Assembly (NCBI RefSeq): GCF_000473105.1 | Contig: NZ_KI421498.1 | Coordinates: forward strand, 372,001 to 436,000 | DNA length: 64,000 bases | Direction of reading: 5' to 3' | Source: Phaeobacter inhibens DSM 16374 | GTDB taxonomy: Bacteria; Pseudomonadota; Alphaproteobacteria; Rhodobacterales; Rhodobacteraceae | In this document: piece after piece, positions 27,209 to 35,907 of the stretch | Position numbering within the stretch: position 1 is the first letter of the stretch | Layout of the letters: each line of letters starts with the position of its first letter | Translations under genes and position numbers: made by a program | The notes under the pieces: generated by a model | The model's input: the letters and a program-made list of their open reading frames with translations, nothing else | Databases searched by the model: none | Told to the model about the DNA's origin: nothing

Positions 27209-27988
27209 TCAGGCTCCTGTGCGAATGAATTTGCCATCCACCACGTGGATGCCGCATTCTTCCTTGTCTTGGTTGCGCCAGCGCCCGGCCCGCGGATCTT
27301 CGCCTTCCTTGACGGGCGAGGTGCAGGGGGCGCAGCCGATTGAGGGGTAGCCCTTGGCCACCAGCGGGTGACGGGGCAATCTGTTTTCATCCATGTAGGC
27401 GCGCACATCCTGTGGCGCCCAATGGGCTAGCGGGTTGATCTTCAGCCGACCGGTGGGGCCGGTGGCGGTTTCTTCCACCTCGAAGAAGTCCAGCGCCGCG
27501 CGCGATCCGGCCTGAAACCGCTTGCGCCCGGTGATCCAACCGTCAAAGCCGGACAGCGCCTGTTGCAGCGGCGCCGTCTTGCGCAGGGCGCAGCAGGCGT
27601 CGGTATCCGAGAAGCGCAGCGCGCCATAGGGGTCTTTTTCGCCGATATCAGCGGCGCGGATCACCTGTACGTTGCGCAGGCCCAGCCGCTCGCTCACCTC
27701 CTGCTGATAGACCAGCGTTTCGGTGAACAACAACTCGGTGTCGACAAAGACCACCGGCGTCATCGGATCAATCACCGCTGCCATATGCAGCAGCACGACG
27801 GATTCCGCGCCAAAGCTGGAGACCAGCGCGATATGGCCCGCATCCTTGAGCGCGCCCTCCATTACGGAGGTGGCAGAGTGGTGGCGGAAGCGCGCATTGA
27901 GCGCATCCACTTTTGTTGCCAGTGCCAGCTGATGCGCACTGCTCGGGCCTTGGCGTGTGTCAGTCGGTAGTGCCGCTGCATTGACCAT
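27209..27988 (-). CDS. cysH: assimilatory APS/PAPS reductase
   Basis: This encodes 259 residues. The PP-loop-like fold shows ALVSSFGAESVVLLHM and VVFVDTELLFTET. Two cysteine pairs, C132-C133 (DACCALRK) and C219/C222 (GCAPCTSP), bind a [4Fe-4S] cluster as in adenylyl-sulfate (APS) reductases, and ECGIH near the C-terminus (C245) is the catalytic motif. It reduces activated sulfate to sulfite with thioredoxin. The ATG at 27988, 4 bp after the cysI stop, is preferred over a TTG at 28000. Confidence 0.94.
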   Translation of the reverse strand: MVNAAALPTDTRQGPSSAHQLALATKVDALNARFRHHSATSVMEGALKDAGHIALVSSFGAESVVLLHMAAVIDPMTPVVFVDTELLFTETLVYQQEVSERLGLRNVQVIRAADIGEKDPYGALRFSDTDACCALRKTAPLQQALSGFDGWITGRKRFQAGSRAALDFFEVEETATGPTGRLKINPLAHWAPQDVRAYMDENRLPRHPLVAKGYPSIGCAPCTSPVKEGEDPRAGRWRNQDKEECGIHVVDGKFIRTGA

Positions 27989-27992
27989 GGTG

Positions 27993-29657
27993 CTAAGCAA
28001 CCTTTTTCTGGGCCTCGGGGTAAAGCGCGGCCTTGAACGGATCCATGCCGACGCGACGATAGGTCTGGAGGAAGGTTTCCTCGGCGCTGTCGCGCAGAGA
28101 GAGATAGGCGGTGATCAGACGTTCCACCGCAGGCACGATTTCGTCATAGGCGAAACCGGGTCCGGTGCGGGTGCCAATGGCGGCGGTCTCAGTCGCGTCG
28201 CCGCCAAGGGTGATCTGGTAGTTTTCCACCCCGGCCCGGTCGAGGCCAAGAATGCCGATGTGGCCGACATGGTGGTGACCGCAGGCGTTGATGCAGCCGG
28301 AAATCTTGATCTGGAGGTGGCCCACATCATGTTCCAGCTTCAGCTCATCAAAACGGCTGGCGATTTCCTGCGCCACCGGGATCGACCGGGCGGTGGCCAG
28401 CGCGCAGTAATCCATGCCGGGGCAGGCGATAATATCGGAGATCAATCCGACATTGGCGGTGGCCAGCCCGTGGTCTTTCAGCGCGGCGTGCAGCGCAGGC
28501 AGGTCCGATTTATGGACATGCGGCAGGATCACGTTCTGCTCATGGCTGATGCGCAGCTCGTTATAGCCGAACCGTTCTGCCAGATCGGCCATTGCCCGCA
28601 TCTGCGCGGCGGTGGCATCGCCGGGTGTCTGGCCATGCGCCTTGATCGAGATGGTGACGATGGCGTGGTTGTCATCGCGGTGCGCCGCCAGATTGGTATC
28701 CGCCCAGGAGCGGAACACCGGATCTGCATCATAGGCGGCCAGATATGTTTCCACATTGCCACCGCGCAGTTTGGGCGGGGTGAAATGGGCCTTGATCTCC
28801 TCCAGCAGCAGCTGATCGGTGCCGTCAAAGGCCCTGCGGCGCTCTTCAAACCGCTCTTCAACCATCTCGCGGATGGTGTCGATGCCGTTTTCCAGCACGG
28901 TGATCTTGATGCGGGCCTTATATTTGTTGTCGCGCCGACCGAGCAGGTTGTAGACCGCCAGCACAGATTCCAGATAGGGCAGCAGATCGGCTTGCGGCAG
29001 GTAATCGCGGATCACCTTGCCAATCAGCGGCGTGCGGCCAAGGCCACCGCCCACGATCACCTCAAACCCCGGCACACCGTCGCGTTCGACCATGCGCAGG
29101 CCGATGTCATGCGCGCGGGTCACGGCGCGGTCGGTGGAGCTACCGGTGATGGCGATCTTGAACTTGCGGCCCAAGAACTGGAATTCCGGGTGGTCGGTGG
29201 ACCACTGGCGGATCAGCTCGGCATAGGGGCGGGGATCGGTCAGCTCATCCTTGGCGGCGGCGGCAAAATGATCCGACGTCACATTGCGGATGGTATTGCC
29301 GGAGGTCTGGATTGCGTGCAGGCCAACCTCAGCCAGCGCGTCCAGCATATCAGGCACATCGCGCAGCTTGGGCCAGTTATACTGGATGTTCTGACGGGTG
29401 GTGAAATGGCCGTAGCCCTTGTCCCACTTCTCCGCCAGCAGCGCCAGGGCGCGCATCTGGTCAGAGTTCAGCGTGCCATAGGGGATCGCCACCCGCAGCA
29501 TATAGGCGTGCAGCTGTAGATAAAGGCCGTTCATCAGGCGCAGCGGCTTGAATTCATCCTCGGTCAGCGATCCGTCAATGCGGCGTTCAACCTGGGCGCG
29601 GAACTGGGCGTTGCGTTCTGCCAGAAAGGCGGTGTCGAAGTCGTTGTACTTATACAT
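27993..29657 (-). CDS. cysI: ferredoxin-dependent nitrite/sulfite reductase (hemoprotein)
   Basis: This encodes 554 residues with two NirB/NirA half-domains. The N-terminal part has GHFTTRQNIQYNW and IRNVTSDHF; the siroheme/[4Fe-4S] ligands are in ACPGMDYCALA and SGCINACGHHH. It reduces sulfite to sulfide with six electrons, here probably from ferredoxin supplied by fpr. The start ATG at 29657 gives MYKYNDFD, the normal N-terminus, and overlaps the DUF2849 gene by 8 bp. An in-frame 60-codon extension upstream lies inside that gene and is not used. Confidence 0.95.
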   Translation of the reverse strand: MYKYNDFDTAFLAERNAQFRAQVERRIDGSLTEDEFKPLRLMNGLYLQLHAYMLRVAIPYGTLNSDQMRALALLAEKWDKGYGHFTTRQNIQYNWPKLRDVPDMLDALAEVGLHAIQTSGNTIRNVTSDHFAAAAKDELTDPRPYAELIRQWSTDHPEFQFLGRKFKIAITGSSTDRAVTRAHDIGLRMVERDGVPGFEVIVGGGLGRTPLIGKVIRDYLPQADLLPYLESVLAVYNLLGRRDNKYKARIKITVLENGIDTIREMVEERFEERRRAFDGTDQLLLEEIKAHFTPPKLRGGNVETYLAAYDADPVFRSWADTNLAAHRDDNHAIVTISIKAHGQTPGDATAAQMRAMADLAERFGYNELRISHEQNVILPHVHKSDLPALHAALKDHGLATANVGLISDIIACPGMDYCALATARSIPVAQEIASRFDELKLEHDVGHLQIKISGCINACGHHHVGHIGILGLDRAGVENYQITLGGDATETAAIGTRTGPGFAYDEIVPAVERLITAYLSLRDSAEETFLQTYRRVGMDPFKAALYPEAQKKVA

Positions 29658-29958
29658 TTGCTGCGGCCTCCTGTTTGCCGTGGCGATAGTTGGATGGGCC
29701 GGTGCGGCGGAAATCTTCGCGGAAATGAGTGGGTTCCGGGCCATTGTCGCCGGATTTCGCATCGGTGAGGTAGATGCCCACCACGCGCAGCGCGTCTTTC
29801 TCCGCTTCCAGAAGGCGCAGCTGGGCTTCGGCCTCATCTTCGATCAGCTCGGCCTCTGTCAGCTCACGGCTCCAGCTGTTGGTGTCGGTAAAATAGATCA
29901 CGTCGCCCTCAAGCAGGTCGTTGGCGGTGATGATTTTCGGGGTAAAGGGGCGGGGCAT
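29650..29958 (-). CDS. DUF2849 protein
   Basis: This encodes 102 residues (PRPFTPKIITANDLLEGDVIYFT near the start, then a Glu/Ala helical segment). DUF2849 proteins lie between cysG-like and cysI genes in many alphaproteobacteria; the role is unknown but tied to sulfite reduction by this constant context. Its ATG overlaps the cysG stop (TGATG-type, 29956-29960), and its end overlaps cysI by 8 bp, so translation is probably coupled. Confidence 0.85.
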   Translation of the reverse strand: MPRPFTPKIITANDLLEGDVIYFTDTNSWSRELTEAELIEDEAEAQLRLLEAEKDALRVVGIYLTDAKSGDNGPEPTHFREDFRRTGPSNYRHGKQEAAANV

Positions 29959-30791
29959 CAGGCAAGCTCCAGTTTCAAATTTGTCAGGGCCTGGGCGCTG
30001 GCGCGCGGGGCAAGGCCAAGGAATGTCAGCGCCGGGCCGGTCAGTTCGGCGGCGGCAAGATCGGTGGGCAGACGCTCCAGCGTGGTTTCAATCACCCGCT
30101 GATTGGCGCGCGAGGCGTTTTCAACAATAGTCATCGGCGTGGCGCGGTCGGCGCCGTGCATGATCAGGCGGCCCTGCACGAAACGCGCGGATTTCTTGCC
30201 CATGTAGATGGCGGCAACCTCACCCGGACGGGCGAGAGTGGCCCAGTCGTGATCGGCAAAGCCCTTCATGTCGTGGCCGGTCAGAAACCGTACCGAGGCA
30301 TTGCGCCCGCGCTGTGTCAGGCTCTGGCCGATGGAGGCCACGGCAGCCGAGGCCGCAGTAATACCCGGCAGGATCTGATAGGCGACGCCGGCAGCCTCGC
30401 AGGCGGTGAGTTCCTCATCGAGACGGCCATAGACGGTCGGGTCGCCGGATTTCAGGCGCAGCACTTTCTTGCCCGCGCGGGCATGGGCCAGCATGCGGAC
30501 GCAGATTTCTTCCTGGCTGACCTGTGGGCCAAACCCCTCCTTGCCGACGTCCTCCAGCTGGGCCTGCGGGCCTGCCAGCGCCATGATCTCGGCGCTGACC
30601 AGACGGTCAAACAGGATCACATCCGCCTGCAACAGCGCGCGCGCCACCTTCAGGGTCAGAAGATCAGGGTCACCGGGGCCGGAGCCTGCAAAGGCGACCT
30701 CACCAGCCACCAGAGCTGAGGAGGCAGGACCACAGATGTCGCTCCGCATCGGGTGCGGTGCAGGGGGTGTGGTTGGGGCTGGACCGGTCAT
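29958..30791 (-). CDS. cysG: uroporphyrinogen-III C-methyltransferase (siroheme synthesis)
   Basis: This encodes 277 residues equal to the SUMT domain of CysG/CobA: EVAFAGSGPGDPDLLTLKVARALLQADV (SAM-binding GxGPGDP), RLKSGDPTVYGRLDEE, and GITAASAAVASIGQSLTQRG. The SirC-like dehydrogenase domain of long CysG is absent. It makes precorrin-2 for siroheme, the cofactor of the adjacent sulfite reductase. The ATG at 30791 gives a short Pro/Ala-rich leader; an upstream in-frame start at 30920 would cover the promoter. First gene of the cys operon, divergent from an Lrp-type regulator. Confidence 0.93.
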   Translation of the reverse strand: MTGPAPTTPPAPHPMRSDICGPASSALVAGEVAFAGSGPGDPDLLTLKVARALLQADVILFDRLVSAEIMALAGPQAQLEDVGKEGFGPQVSQEEICVRMLAHARAGKKVLRLKSGDPTVYGRLDEELTACEAAGVAYQILPGITAASAAVASIGQSLTQRGRNASVRFLTGHDMKGFADHDWATLARPGEVAAIYMGKKSARFVQGRLIMHGADRATPMTIVENASRANQRVIETTLERLPTDLAAAELTGPALTFLGLAPRASAQALTNLKLELA

Positions 30792-30825
30792 CTGGGGCCT
30801 CGTCTGGTTTGTTTGACTTACCCCT

Positions 30826-30842
30826 GAATATAGGAAATATTC
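30826..30842. promoter_or_regulatory. inverted repeat in cysG/Lrp divergent promoter region
   Basis: GAATAT-N5-ATATTC is a perfect inverted repeat 35 bp upstream of cysG. A second one, CCTTAT...ATAAGG (30845-30875), follows at once. Both lie between cysG and the divergent Lrp/AsnC-type gene and are plausible binding sites for it; the AT-rich form suits that family. Confidence 0.5.
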
Positions 30843-30937
30843 CCCCTTATCCGCTATATGGCGCGGCAAATAAGGAAGATTGTTCCAGCTGGTGTCAGAT
30901 GCAGGCGGGTTGATCCCCAAACAAGGAGAAAACAGGA

Positions 30938-31417
30938 ATGACAGTGCGGATCGACGGCACGGACAGGAAAATTCTGGCGGAGCTGCAACGCGATGCAGGC
31001 CAGTCGCTGGATGAAATCGCCCGCCGTGTGGGCAGTTCCAAGACCCCGGTTTGGAATCGTATTCGCAAACTGCGCGAGGGGGGGGTCATTGGGCGCCAGA
31101 CCATGGTGCTGGATGCCGAGGCGCTGGGATTTGAGGCGTGTTTCTTTGTGCTGATCCGCACCTCGGCCCATGAGGCAGAATGGCAGGCCAAGTTCCTGAA
31201 GGCGCTGCAGGATCGCCCGGAGGTGCAGGAGGCGCACCGGCTGGCGGGGGATATTGATTACATCCTGAAGGTGCGGGTGAAGAACGCCCGTGCCTATGAC
31301 AACTTCTATCAGGCGCTGATCTCCGAGGTGCGGGTGCATAATGTCACGGCACTCCTGTCGATGGAGGAGATCAAATCCACCACCCTGCTGCCGCTTGAGG
31401 CCATCGCAGAGGAATAA
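30938..31417 (+). CDS. Lrp/AsnC-family regulator divergent from the cys operon
   Basis: This encodes 159 residues. The N-terminal winged helix reads DGTDRKILAELQRDAGQSLDEIARRVGSSKTPVWNRIRKLREGGVI, and the C-terminal RAM domain includes ACFFVLIRTS, EAHRLAGDIDYILKVRVKN and YDNFYQALISEV. AGGAG lies 9 bases before the ATG. The divergent placement and the two inverted repeats between the genes suggest it controls sulfate assimilation in response to an amino acid or sulfur metabolite; that is an inference. Confidence 0.92.
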   Translation: MTVRIDGTDRKILAELQRDAGQSLDEIARRVGSSKTPVWNRIRKLREGGVIGRQTMVLDAEALGFEACFFVLIRTSAHEAEWQAKFLKALQDRPEVQEAHRLAGDIDYILKVRVKNARAYDNFYQALISEVRVHNVTALLSMEEIKSTTLLPLEAIAEE

Positions 31418-31448
31418 GCGCGCGGTTGTCTGATGGCGCCAAAGGAAA

Positions 31449-31524
31449 GGGGGCGCTGCCCCCTTTTTCGTGACCTGCGCCTGCGGCGCAGGTCACATCC
31501 CCCGGAGTATTTCTGGAAAGATGA
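31449..31524 (+). repeat. dispersed intergenic repeat, copy 2, with terminator hairpins
   Basis: The palindrome GGGGGCGCTGCCCCC (31449-31463), identical to copy 1, is followed by TTTTT and so acts as a terminator for the Lrp gene. A second perfect hairpin, TGACCTGCGCC/GGCGCAGGTCA (31471-31495), and then the core GAGTATTTCTGGAAAGATGA (31505-31524) follow. Confidence 0.75.
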
Positions 31525-31620
31525 CGGGGCGTGTCGCGCGACACCTGGCCTGGACTGAAGGCTTGCGCGCGAGGGGCGCTCCGGCAATGGTGAGGCATTT
31601 GCTGTTGAGTTGACTTAATC

Positions 31621-32820
31621 ATGCCCATTTCCCCATCCTCTACGGCACCTGTAGGTGCGGTGACGGCGCGCCTGATGTTTCTGTTGCTGTTGTTCTGCGG
31701 CACGATTTGCACCGCCATGATTGTGCCCTTCATGAGCTATTTTCTGGTCAGGGGGTTGGGCTATGAGCCCTGGATCATCAGCGTTTATGCCGGGATGGCG
31801 ATCGGCCTGACCCTGGTGGCCAACCGGCAGTTTGCCCGCCGCATCGATGGCGGCGCGCGGGTGTTTCCGCTGGTTGGACTGGCAGCGGCGGGGTTTGTGT
31901 TTGCGGCCGGAGCGCTGGCGCTGCTGCCCGCGCTCTGGGTGGTGCTGACGGCGGGTGTTATAGGGTTCGGGATCAGTTCCAGCGCGGTGTCGACCATGTT
32001 CAGTCTGGGCGGCAGTCTGGCCGAGCGTCACAAGGTGGAGCGGGTGCGGTTCAATGCGCATATGCGGGCCACCACATCAACGGCCTGGATGATCGGCCCG
32101 GCTGTCACGTTTCTGATTGCGGATGGGATCGGTCTTCGGGCGGTGTTTGTGATGGCGGTTGCGGTGTCGATGGTCTGGATCGGTCTGTGGTGGTTTACGC
32201 TGCCCCGTGACATCACCGCGATGCCGGGCCGTGCGACCGCGCAGGACAGCGCTGGCCAGACCGCAGTGGCGCCGCAGGGGTTGTGGCTGGCGGCCGGGTT
32301 TGTGTTCTGCCTGTCGAGCGCGCATTCGCTGACGTTTTCCGCCTTGCCGATCTTTTACGTGGAAGAGGTGGGGCTGCCCGGCTATGCGCCGGGTTTTGCC
32401 TTTAGCATCAAAACCTTTGTCGAGGTGATTGCGATTTTCTCCACCCCTTGGGTGATTGCGCGCATCGGCATGTGGCGGGCGCTGCTGGCGGTGACCGGGC
32501 TGGCGGTTGTGACGATCCAGCTACTGGCGGCGGTGCAGAGCTTTCCGCAGATGCTGGCGGGGGCGGCGCTGGAGGGGCTGTATTACGGGTTCTACGCCAG
32601 CCTTGGCATCAGCTATGTTCAATCCTTTGCGCCAGCCACACCTGCCCGCGCGACGGCGATTTACTGGAATACGCTGATGGTGAGCGGGGTGATGGCGGGC
32701 CCGGCTGTGGGGCTGATTGCGCAGGCCTATGATTTTCAGACCGTGATCCGCTGCGCGTCGGGTGTGGCTGTTGTGGCCGCCGCTGTGCTGATCGTTGGGC
32801 GTCCGCGAAGCCCAGCCTGA
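31621..32820 (+). CDS. MFS transporter, SetA/sugar-efflux-like
   Basis: This encodes 399 residues with 12 hydrophobic segments. Sequences such as SYFLVRGLGYEPWIISVYAGMAIG, RATTSTAWMIGPAV and YWNTLMVSGVMAGPAVGLIAQAYDF resemble the SetABC sugar-efflux branch of the MFS. The substrate is unknown. The ATG at 31621 has only a weak ribosome site (TTGAGTTGACTTA upstream). It stands alone, converging with the P450 gene 50 bp away. Confidence 0.78.
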   Translation: MPISPSSTAPVGAVTARLMFLLLLFCGTICTAMIVPFMSYFLVRGLGYEPWIISVYAGMAIGLTLVANRQFARRIDGGARVFPLVGLAAAGFVFAAGALALLPALWVVLTAGVIGFGISSSAVSTMFSLGGSLAERHKVERVRFNAHMRATTSTAWMIGPAVTFLIADGIGLRAVFVMAVAVSMVWIGLWWFTLPRDITAMPGRATAQDSAGQTAVAPQGLWLAAGFVFCLSSAHSLTFSALPIFYVEEVGLPGYAPGFAFSIKTFVEVIAIFSTPWVIARIGMWRALLAVTGLAVVTIQLLAAVQSFPQMLAGAALEGLYYGFYASLGISYVQSFAPATPARATAIYWNTLMVSGVMAGPAVGLIAQAYDFQTVIRCASGVAVVAAAVLIVGRPRSPA

Positions 32821-32870
32821 GGTGGGGGCGTGGTGTTGTGGCAGGCCGCGCTGGCCCGCCACGAGGGGGA

Positions 32871-34055
32871 TCAGACCTGCACCATCAGGCCTGTCAGCCC
32901 GTGGAAATGGTAGGTGTTGTTATATTCCGGCGCGGCGGCCAGTTTCAGGTCCGGGCAACGCTCAAACAGGATCGGCAGGGCGATCTGCATTTCCATCCGC
33001 GCCAGCGGCGCGCCGACGCAGAAATGCAGCCCTGCGCCAAAGGAGGTGTTCACCTTCGCCGGGCGCGTGGGATCGAAGCGTTCGGGATCCTCCAGCATTT
33101 CGGGGTCGCGATTGGCCGCCGCCAGCAGCAGCGCCACCTCGTCGCCGCGCTGGAAGGTGTGGCCGAACAACTCAACCTCCTCATAGGCGTAGCGGGTGAA
33201 CATATGCAGCGGCGGGTCATAGCGCAGGATCTCCTCCACCAGACCGTCGATGCCGTCGGGGGCAAGCCAGCTTTTGTCCCAGCCCTGTTGCAGCATGGTT
33301 TTCACGCCATTGCCCAGTGAATGCACCGTGGCCTCGTGCCCGGCATTGAGCAGCAGGATACAAGTGCCGATCAACTCATCGGTGGAGAGGCTTTCGCCGT
33401 CTTCCTCGGCCTGAATGAGACGGGTGATCAGATCCTCGCCCGGGGTCTTGCGGCGTTTGTCCACATAGGTGGTCAGGAAGTCGATGAATTCCTGGCTGGC
33501 GCGGGCAGCGGCATGTTCGGTTTCAACCGTTTTGGAGGCCTGATACATCGCCACCATCTTGTGCGACCAGTCCAGGAGCTGCGGCGCCATATCGGTGGGC
33601 ACGCCCAGCAGGCGGCAGATCGCGATCACGGGGACCTGGGTGCAATAGGCGGTGAGCAGATCAAAGGGCGCATCCTGAGGGAAGGCGTCGATCAGCTCAT
33701 GGCAGAGGGTGTCCAGCCCCGGCGCCAGCGCCTTGATCTCGCGGCTGGTGAAGGCGCGCAAGACAAGGCGGCGCAGGCGGGTGTGGCGGGGTGGCTCTGC
33801 ATCCAGGAGCGAATGCGCCTCAACCTGCAGGAAGGGTGCGAGATGGGCGGGGCTTTCGCGGGCCATCTCCGGCGGGATCTCGCGGCCAAAGCGACGGTCG
33901 CGCAGCAGGGTATGAACAGCCGGGTGCGAGAAGGCCGCAACCATATTGTAGTCCTGCCAGTGGTGCAGATGTCCCATCGCGCGGGCCTCGGCGTAAAAAC
34001 CGTAGGGCGATTGGACAAAATCGGGATCGGTGGGGGATTGGGTCAATGTCTTCAT
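32871..34055 (-). CDS. cytochrome P450
   Basis: This encodes 394 residues, typical of soluble class I bacterial P450s. The I-helix reads LLNAGHEATVHS, the K-helix ExxR is EILR, and the heme loop FGAGLHFCVGAPLARME carries the axial cysteine at C346. It would hydroxylate or epoxidise an unknown substrate using electrons from a ferredoxin. No ferredoxin or ferredoxin reductase gene is adjacent. It is divergent from dctB with only 61 bp between the two starts. Confidence 0.93.
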   Translation of the reverse strand: MKTLTQSPTDPDFVQSPYGFYAEARAMGHLHHWQDYNMVAAFSHPAVHTLLRDRRFGREIPPEMARESPAHLAPFLQVEAHSLLDAEPPRHTRLRRLVLRAFTSREIKALAPGLDTLCHELIDAFPQDAPFDLLTAYCTQVPVIAICRLLGVPTDMAPQLLDWSHKMVAMYQASKTVETEHAAARASQEFIDFLTTYVDKRRKTPGEDLITRLIQAEEDGESLSTDELIGTCILLLNAGHEATVHSLGNGVKTMLQQGWDKSWLAPDGIDGLVEEILRYDPPLHMFTRYAYEEVELFGHTFQRGDEVALLLAAANRDPEMLEDPERFDPTRPAKVNTSFGAGLHFCVGAPLARMEMQIALPILFERCPDLKLAAAPEYNNTYHFHGLTGLMVQV

Positions 34056-34116
34056 CCGCGCAGCTTTTCCTAAGGCGGCTGGTCAATGCAAGGGGGGCTT
34101 TGCTAATGTGCGGCCA

Positions 34117-35907
34117 ATGACGCAGTTTCACGCACATCGGTGGATCATTCTGGCGCTCCTTTTGGGGGCGGTCGCAGCTGTTGCGGGCGGGGTGTACCGG
34201 CTGGGGTATCGTCAAGCGCTTGATTCGCTTGCGGAACGCAGTACGGCGGACCTGGCGCTGGCCTCGGACCGGGTGACGACGCAGCTGCAGGTCTATCAGG
34301 AACTGGCCGTTCTGATGGCCGATCACCCGACGCTGAAACGTCTTGAGCGGGCAGAGGCCCGCGCGGCGGCGCAGGGCCTGTTGCGCGAGGTGGCGGATAA
34401 GACGGCGGCGCTGGATGTGTTCTTTGTCGACCGGGCGGGACGCGTGGTGGTCGCTGCTGAGGGGGTGATGGGGCGCGATGTGACCCAGACCGGTTATTTT
34501 CACCGTGCCATGCAGGGCGCGCTGGGCACCGGCTATGGTGTGCTGCAACCGGATGGGCGGCGCGCCTATATCTATGCGGCACCTGATTTCGATGTGGATG
34601 GTCGGGTGCGCGGTGCCTTGGTGGTGGTTGCTGATGTCGAAGATGTGGAACAGACATGGCGTGGCTCGCTCCCGGCGGTGTTTTTCACCAATCGCGGCGG
34701 CGAAGTGTTTATCGCCAACCGGCGGGAGCTGTTGTTCTGGCAACGCAGCGCCGAGGGACCGGGGCTGTCGCCGCCGGATGGACGACAGGTGGCGCTTCGG
34801 TCCTGGCTGGAAGGGCCGCATGAGATCTGGGATCTGCGCTGGTCGCCCTATCTGCCGGAGCGGGCGCTGCATCAGGCGGTGAACCTGCCGCAGATCGGCA
34901 TGGTGGGCGAAATTCTGGTGGATGTCGCCCCGGCGCGGCGTCTGGCGGGGTTGCAGGCGGCGGCGATGGCGGCAATCGTGCTGGCGCTGGGGGCGATGCT
35001 GGTACTCGCGATTGAGCGGCGTCGCACGCTGGCGGAGGCGAATACGGTGCTGGAAAGCCGGGTTGCGGCGCGCACGCGGGCGCTGTCGGCGACCAATATG
35101 CGGCTGACCCGCGAGGTGCAGGAACGTCAGGAGGCCGAGGCGGCGTTGAAACGTGCGCAGCAGGATCTGGTGCAGGCGGGCAAGCTGTCGGCGCTGGGAC
35201 AGATGTCGGCGGGGATCAGCCATGAGCTGAACCAGCCGCTGATGGCGATTCAGCAATATGCCGAGAACGGCGAGGCCTTTGTGGCGCGCGGCAAACCGGA
35301 GCGGGCGGGAGAGAACCTGGGCCGGATTGCGCAGATGGCCGGTCGGATGGCGCGGATCATCAAGAACCTGCGCGCCTTTGCCCGCAATGAGAGCGAGCCG
35401 ATGGGGCGGGTGGATCTGGGGCAGGTGATTGCCTCGGCGATTGAGCTGACCGAACCGCGCCTGCGTCAGGATGGCGTGCATCTGCACTGGCAGCCGCCTG
35501 CGGAGCCGGTTTTTGCTTGGGGCGGTGAAGTGCGTCTGTCGCAGGTGTTTGTGAACCTGATCAACAACGCAGCTGATGCCATGCTGGAGCAGGAGCAGCG
35601 CGAGATCCGGATTGCGATTGAGACACGCCACGACGAGGGTGATGCGCGGCTTGCGGTGATTGTGCGCGACATTGGCCCCGGTCTGAAGGAGCCAGAGAAG
35701 ATCTTTGATCCCTTCTACTCGACCAAGGCGGTTGGCAGTTCCGAGGGGCTGGGGCTGGGGTTGTCGATCTCCTACGGGTTGGTGCAGAGCTTTGGCGGTC
35801 ATATCCGGGGGACAAATACCGGTGATGGCGCGGAGTTCACGGTGGAACTGGACCGCTGGCACGCGCAGGCGGGCACGGGCCTGCAACAACAGGATGAGGT
35901 GGCATGA
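34117..35907 (+). CDS. dctB: C4-dicarboxylate sensor histidine kinase
   Basis: This encodes 596 residues: a membrane helix (about 7-26), a periplasmic dCache sensor of about 250 residues, a second helix (about 280-302), a coiled coil (TNMRLTREVQERQEAEAALKRAQ), then HisKA with SAGISHELNQPLMAIQQY (phospho-acceptor H369) and the HATPase domain with NLINNAADAM, DIGPGL and GLGLGLSISYGLV. It matches DctB, which senses succinate, fumarate and malate. The ATG at 34117 removes a 29-residue unsupported extension. It overlaps dctD by 4 bp. Confidence 0.93.
   Translation: MTQFHAHRWIILALLLGAVAAVAGGVYRLGYRQALDSLAERSTADLALASDRVTTQLQVYQELAVLMADHPTLKRLERAEARAAAQGLLREVADKTAALDVFFVDRAGRVVVAAEGVMGRDVTQTGYFHRAMQGALGTGYGVLQPDGRRAYIYAAPDFDVDGRVRGALVVVADVEDVEQTWRGSLPAVFFTNRGGEVFIANRRELLFWQRSAEGPGLSPPDGRQVALRSWLEGPHEIWDLRWSPYLPERALHQAVNLPQIGMVGEILVDVAPARRLAGLQAAAMAAIVLALGAMLVLAIERRRTLAEANTVLESRVAARTRALSATNMRLTREVQERQEAEAALKRAQQDLVQAGKLSALGQMSAGISHELNQPLMAIQQYAENGEAFVARGKPERAGENLGRIAQMAGRMARIIKNLRAFARNESEPMGRVDLGQVIASAIELTEPRLRQDGVHLHWQPPAEPVFAWGGEVRLSQVFVNLINNAADAMLEQEQREIRIAIETRHDEGDARLAVIVRDIGPGLKEPEKIFDPFYSTKAVGSSEGLGLGLSISYGLVQSFGGHIRGTNTGDGAEFTVELDRWHAQAGTGLQQQDEVA

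Noticed and set aside
33820-35889. 689-codon open frame on the minus strand
   Set aside because: It is antisense to dctB and part of the P450 start; no domain or ribosome site supports it.
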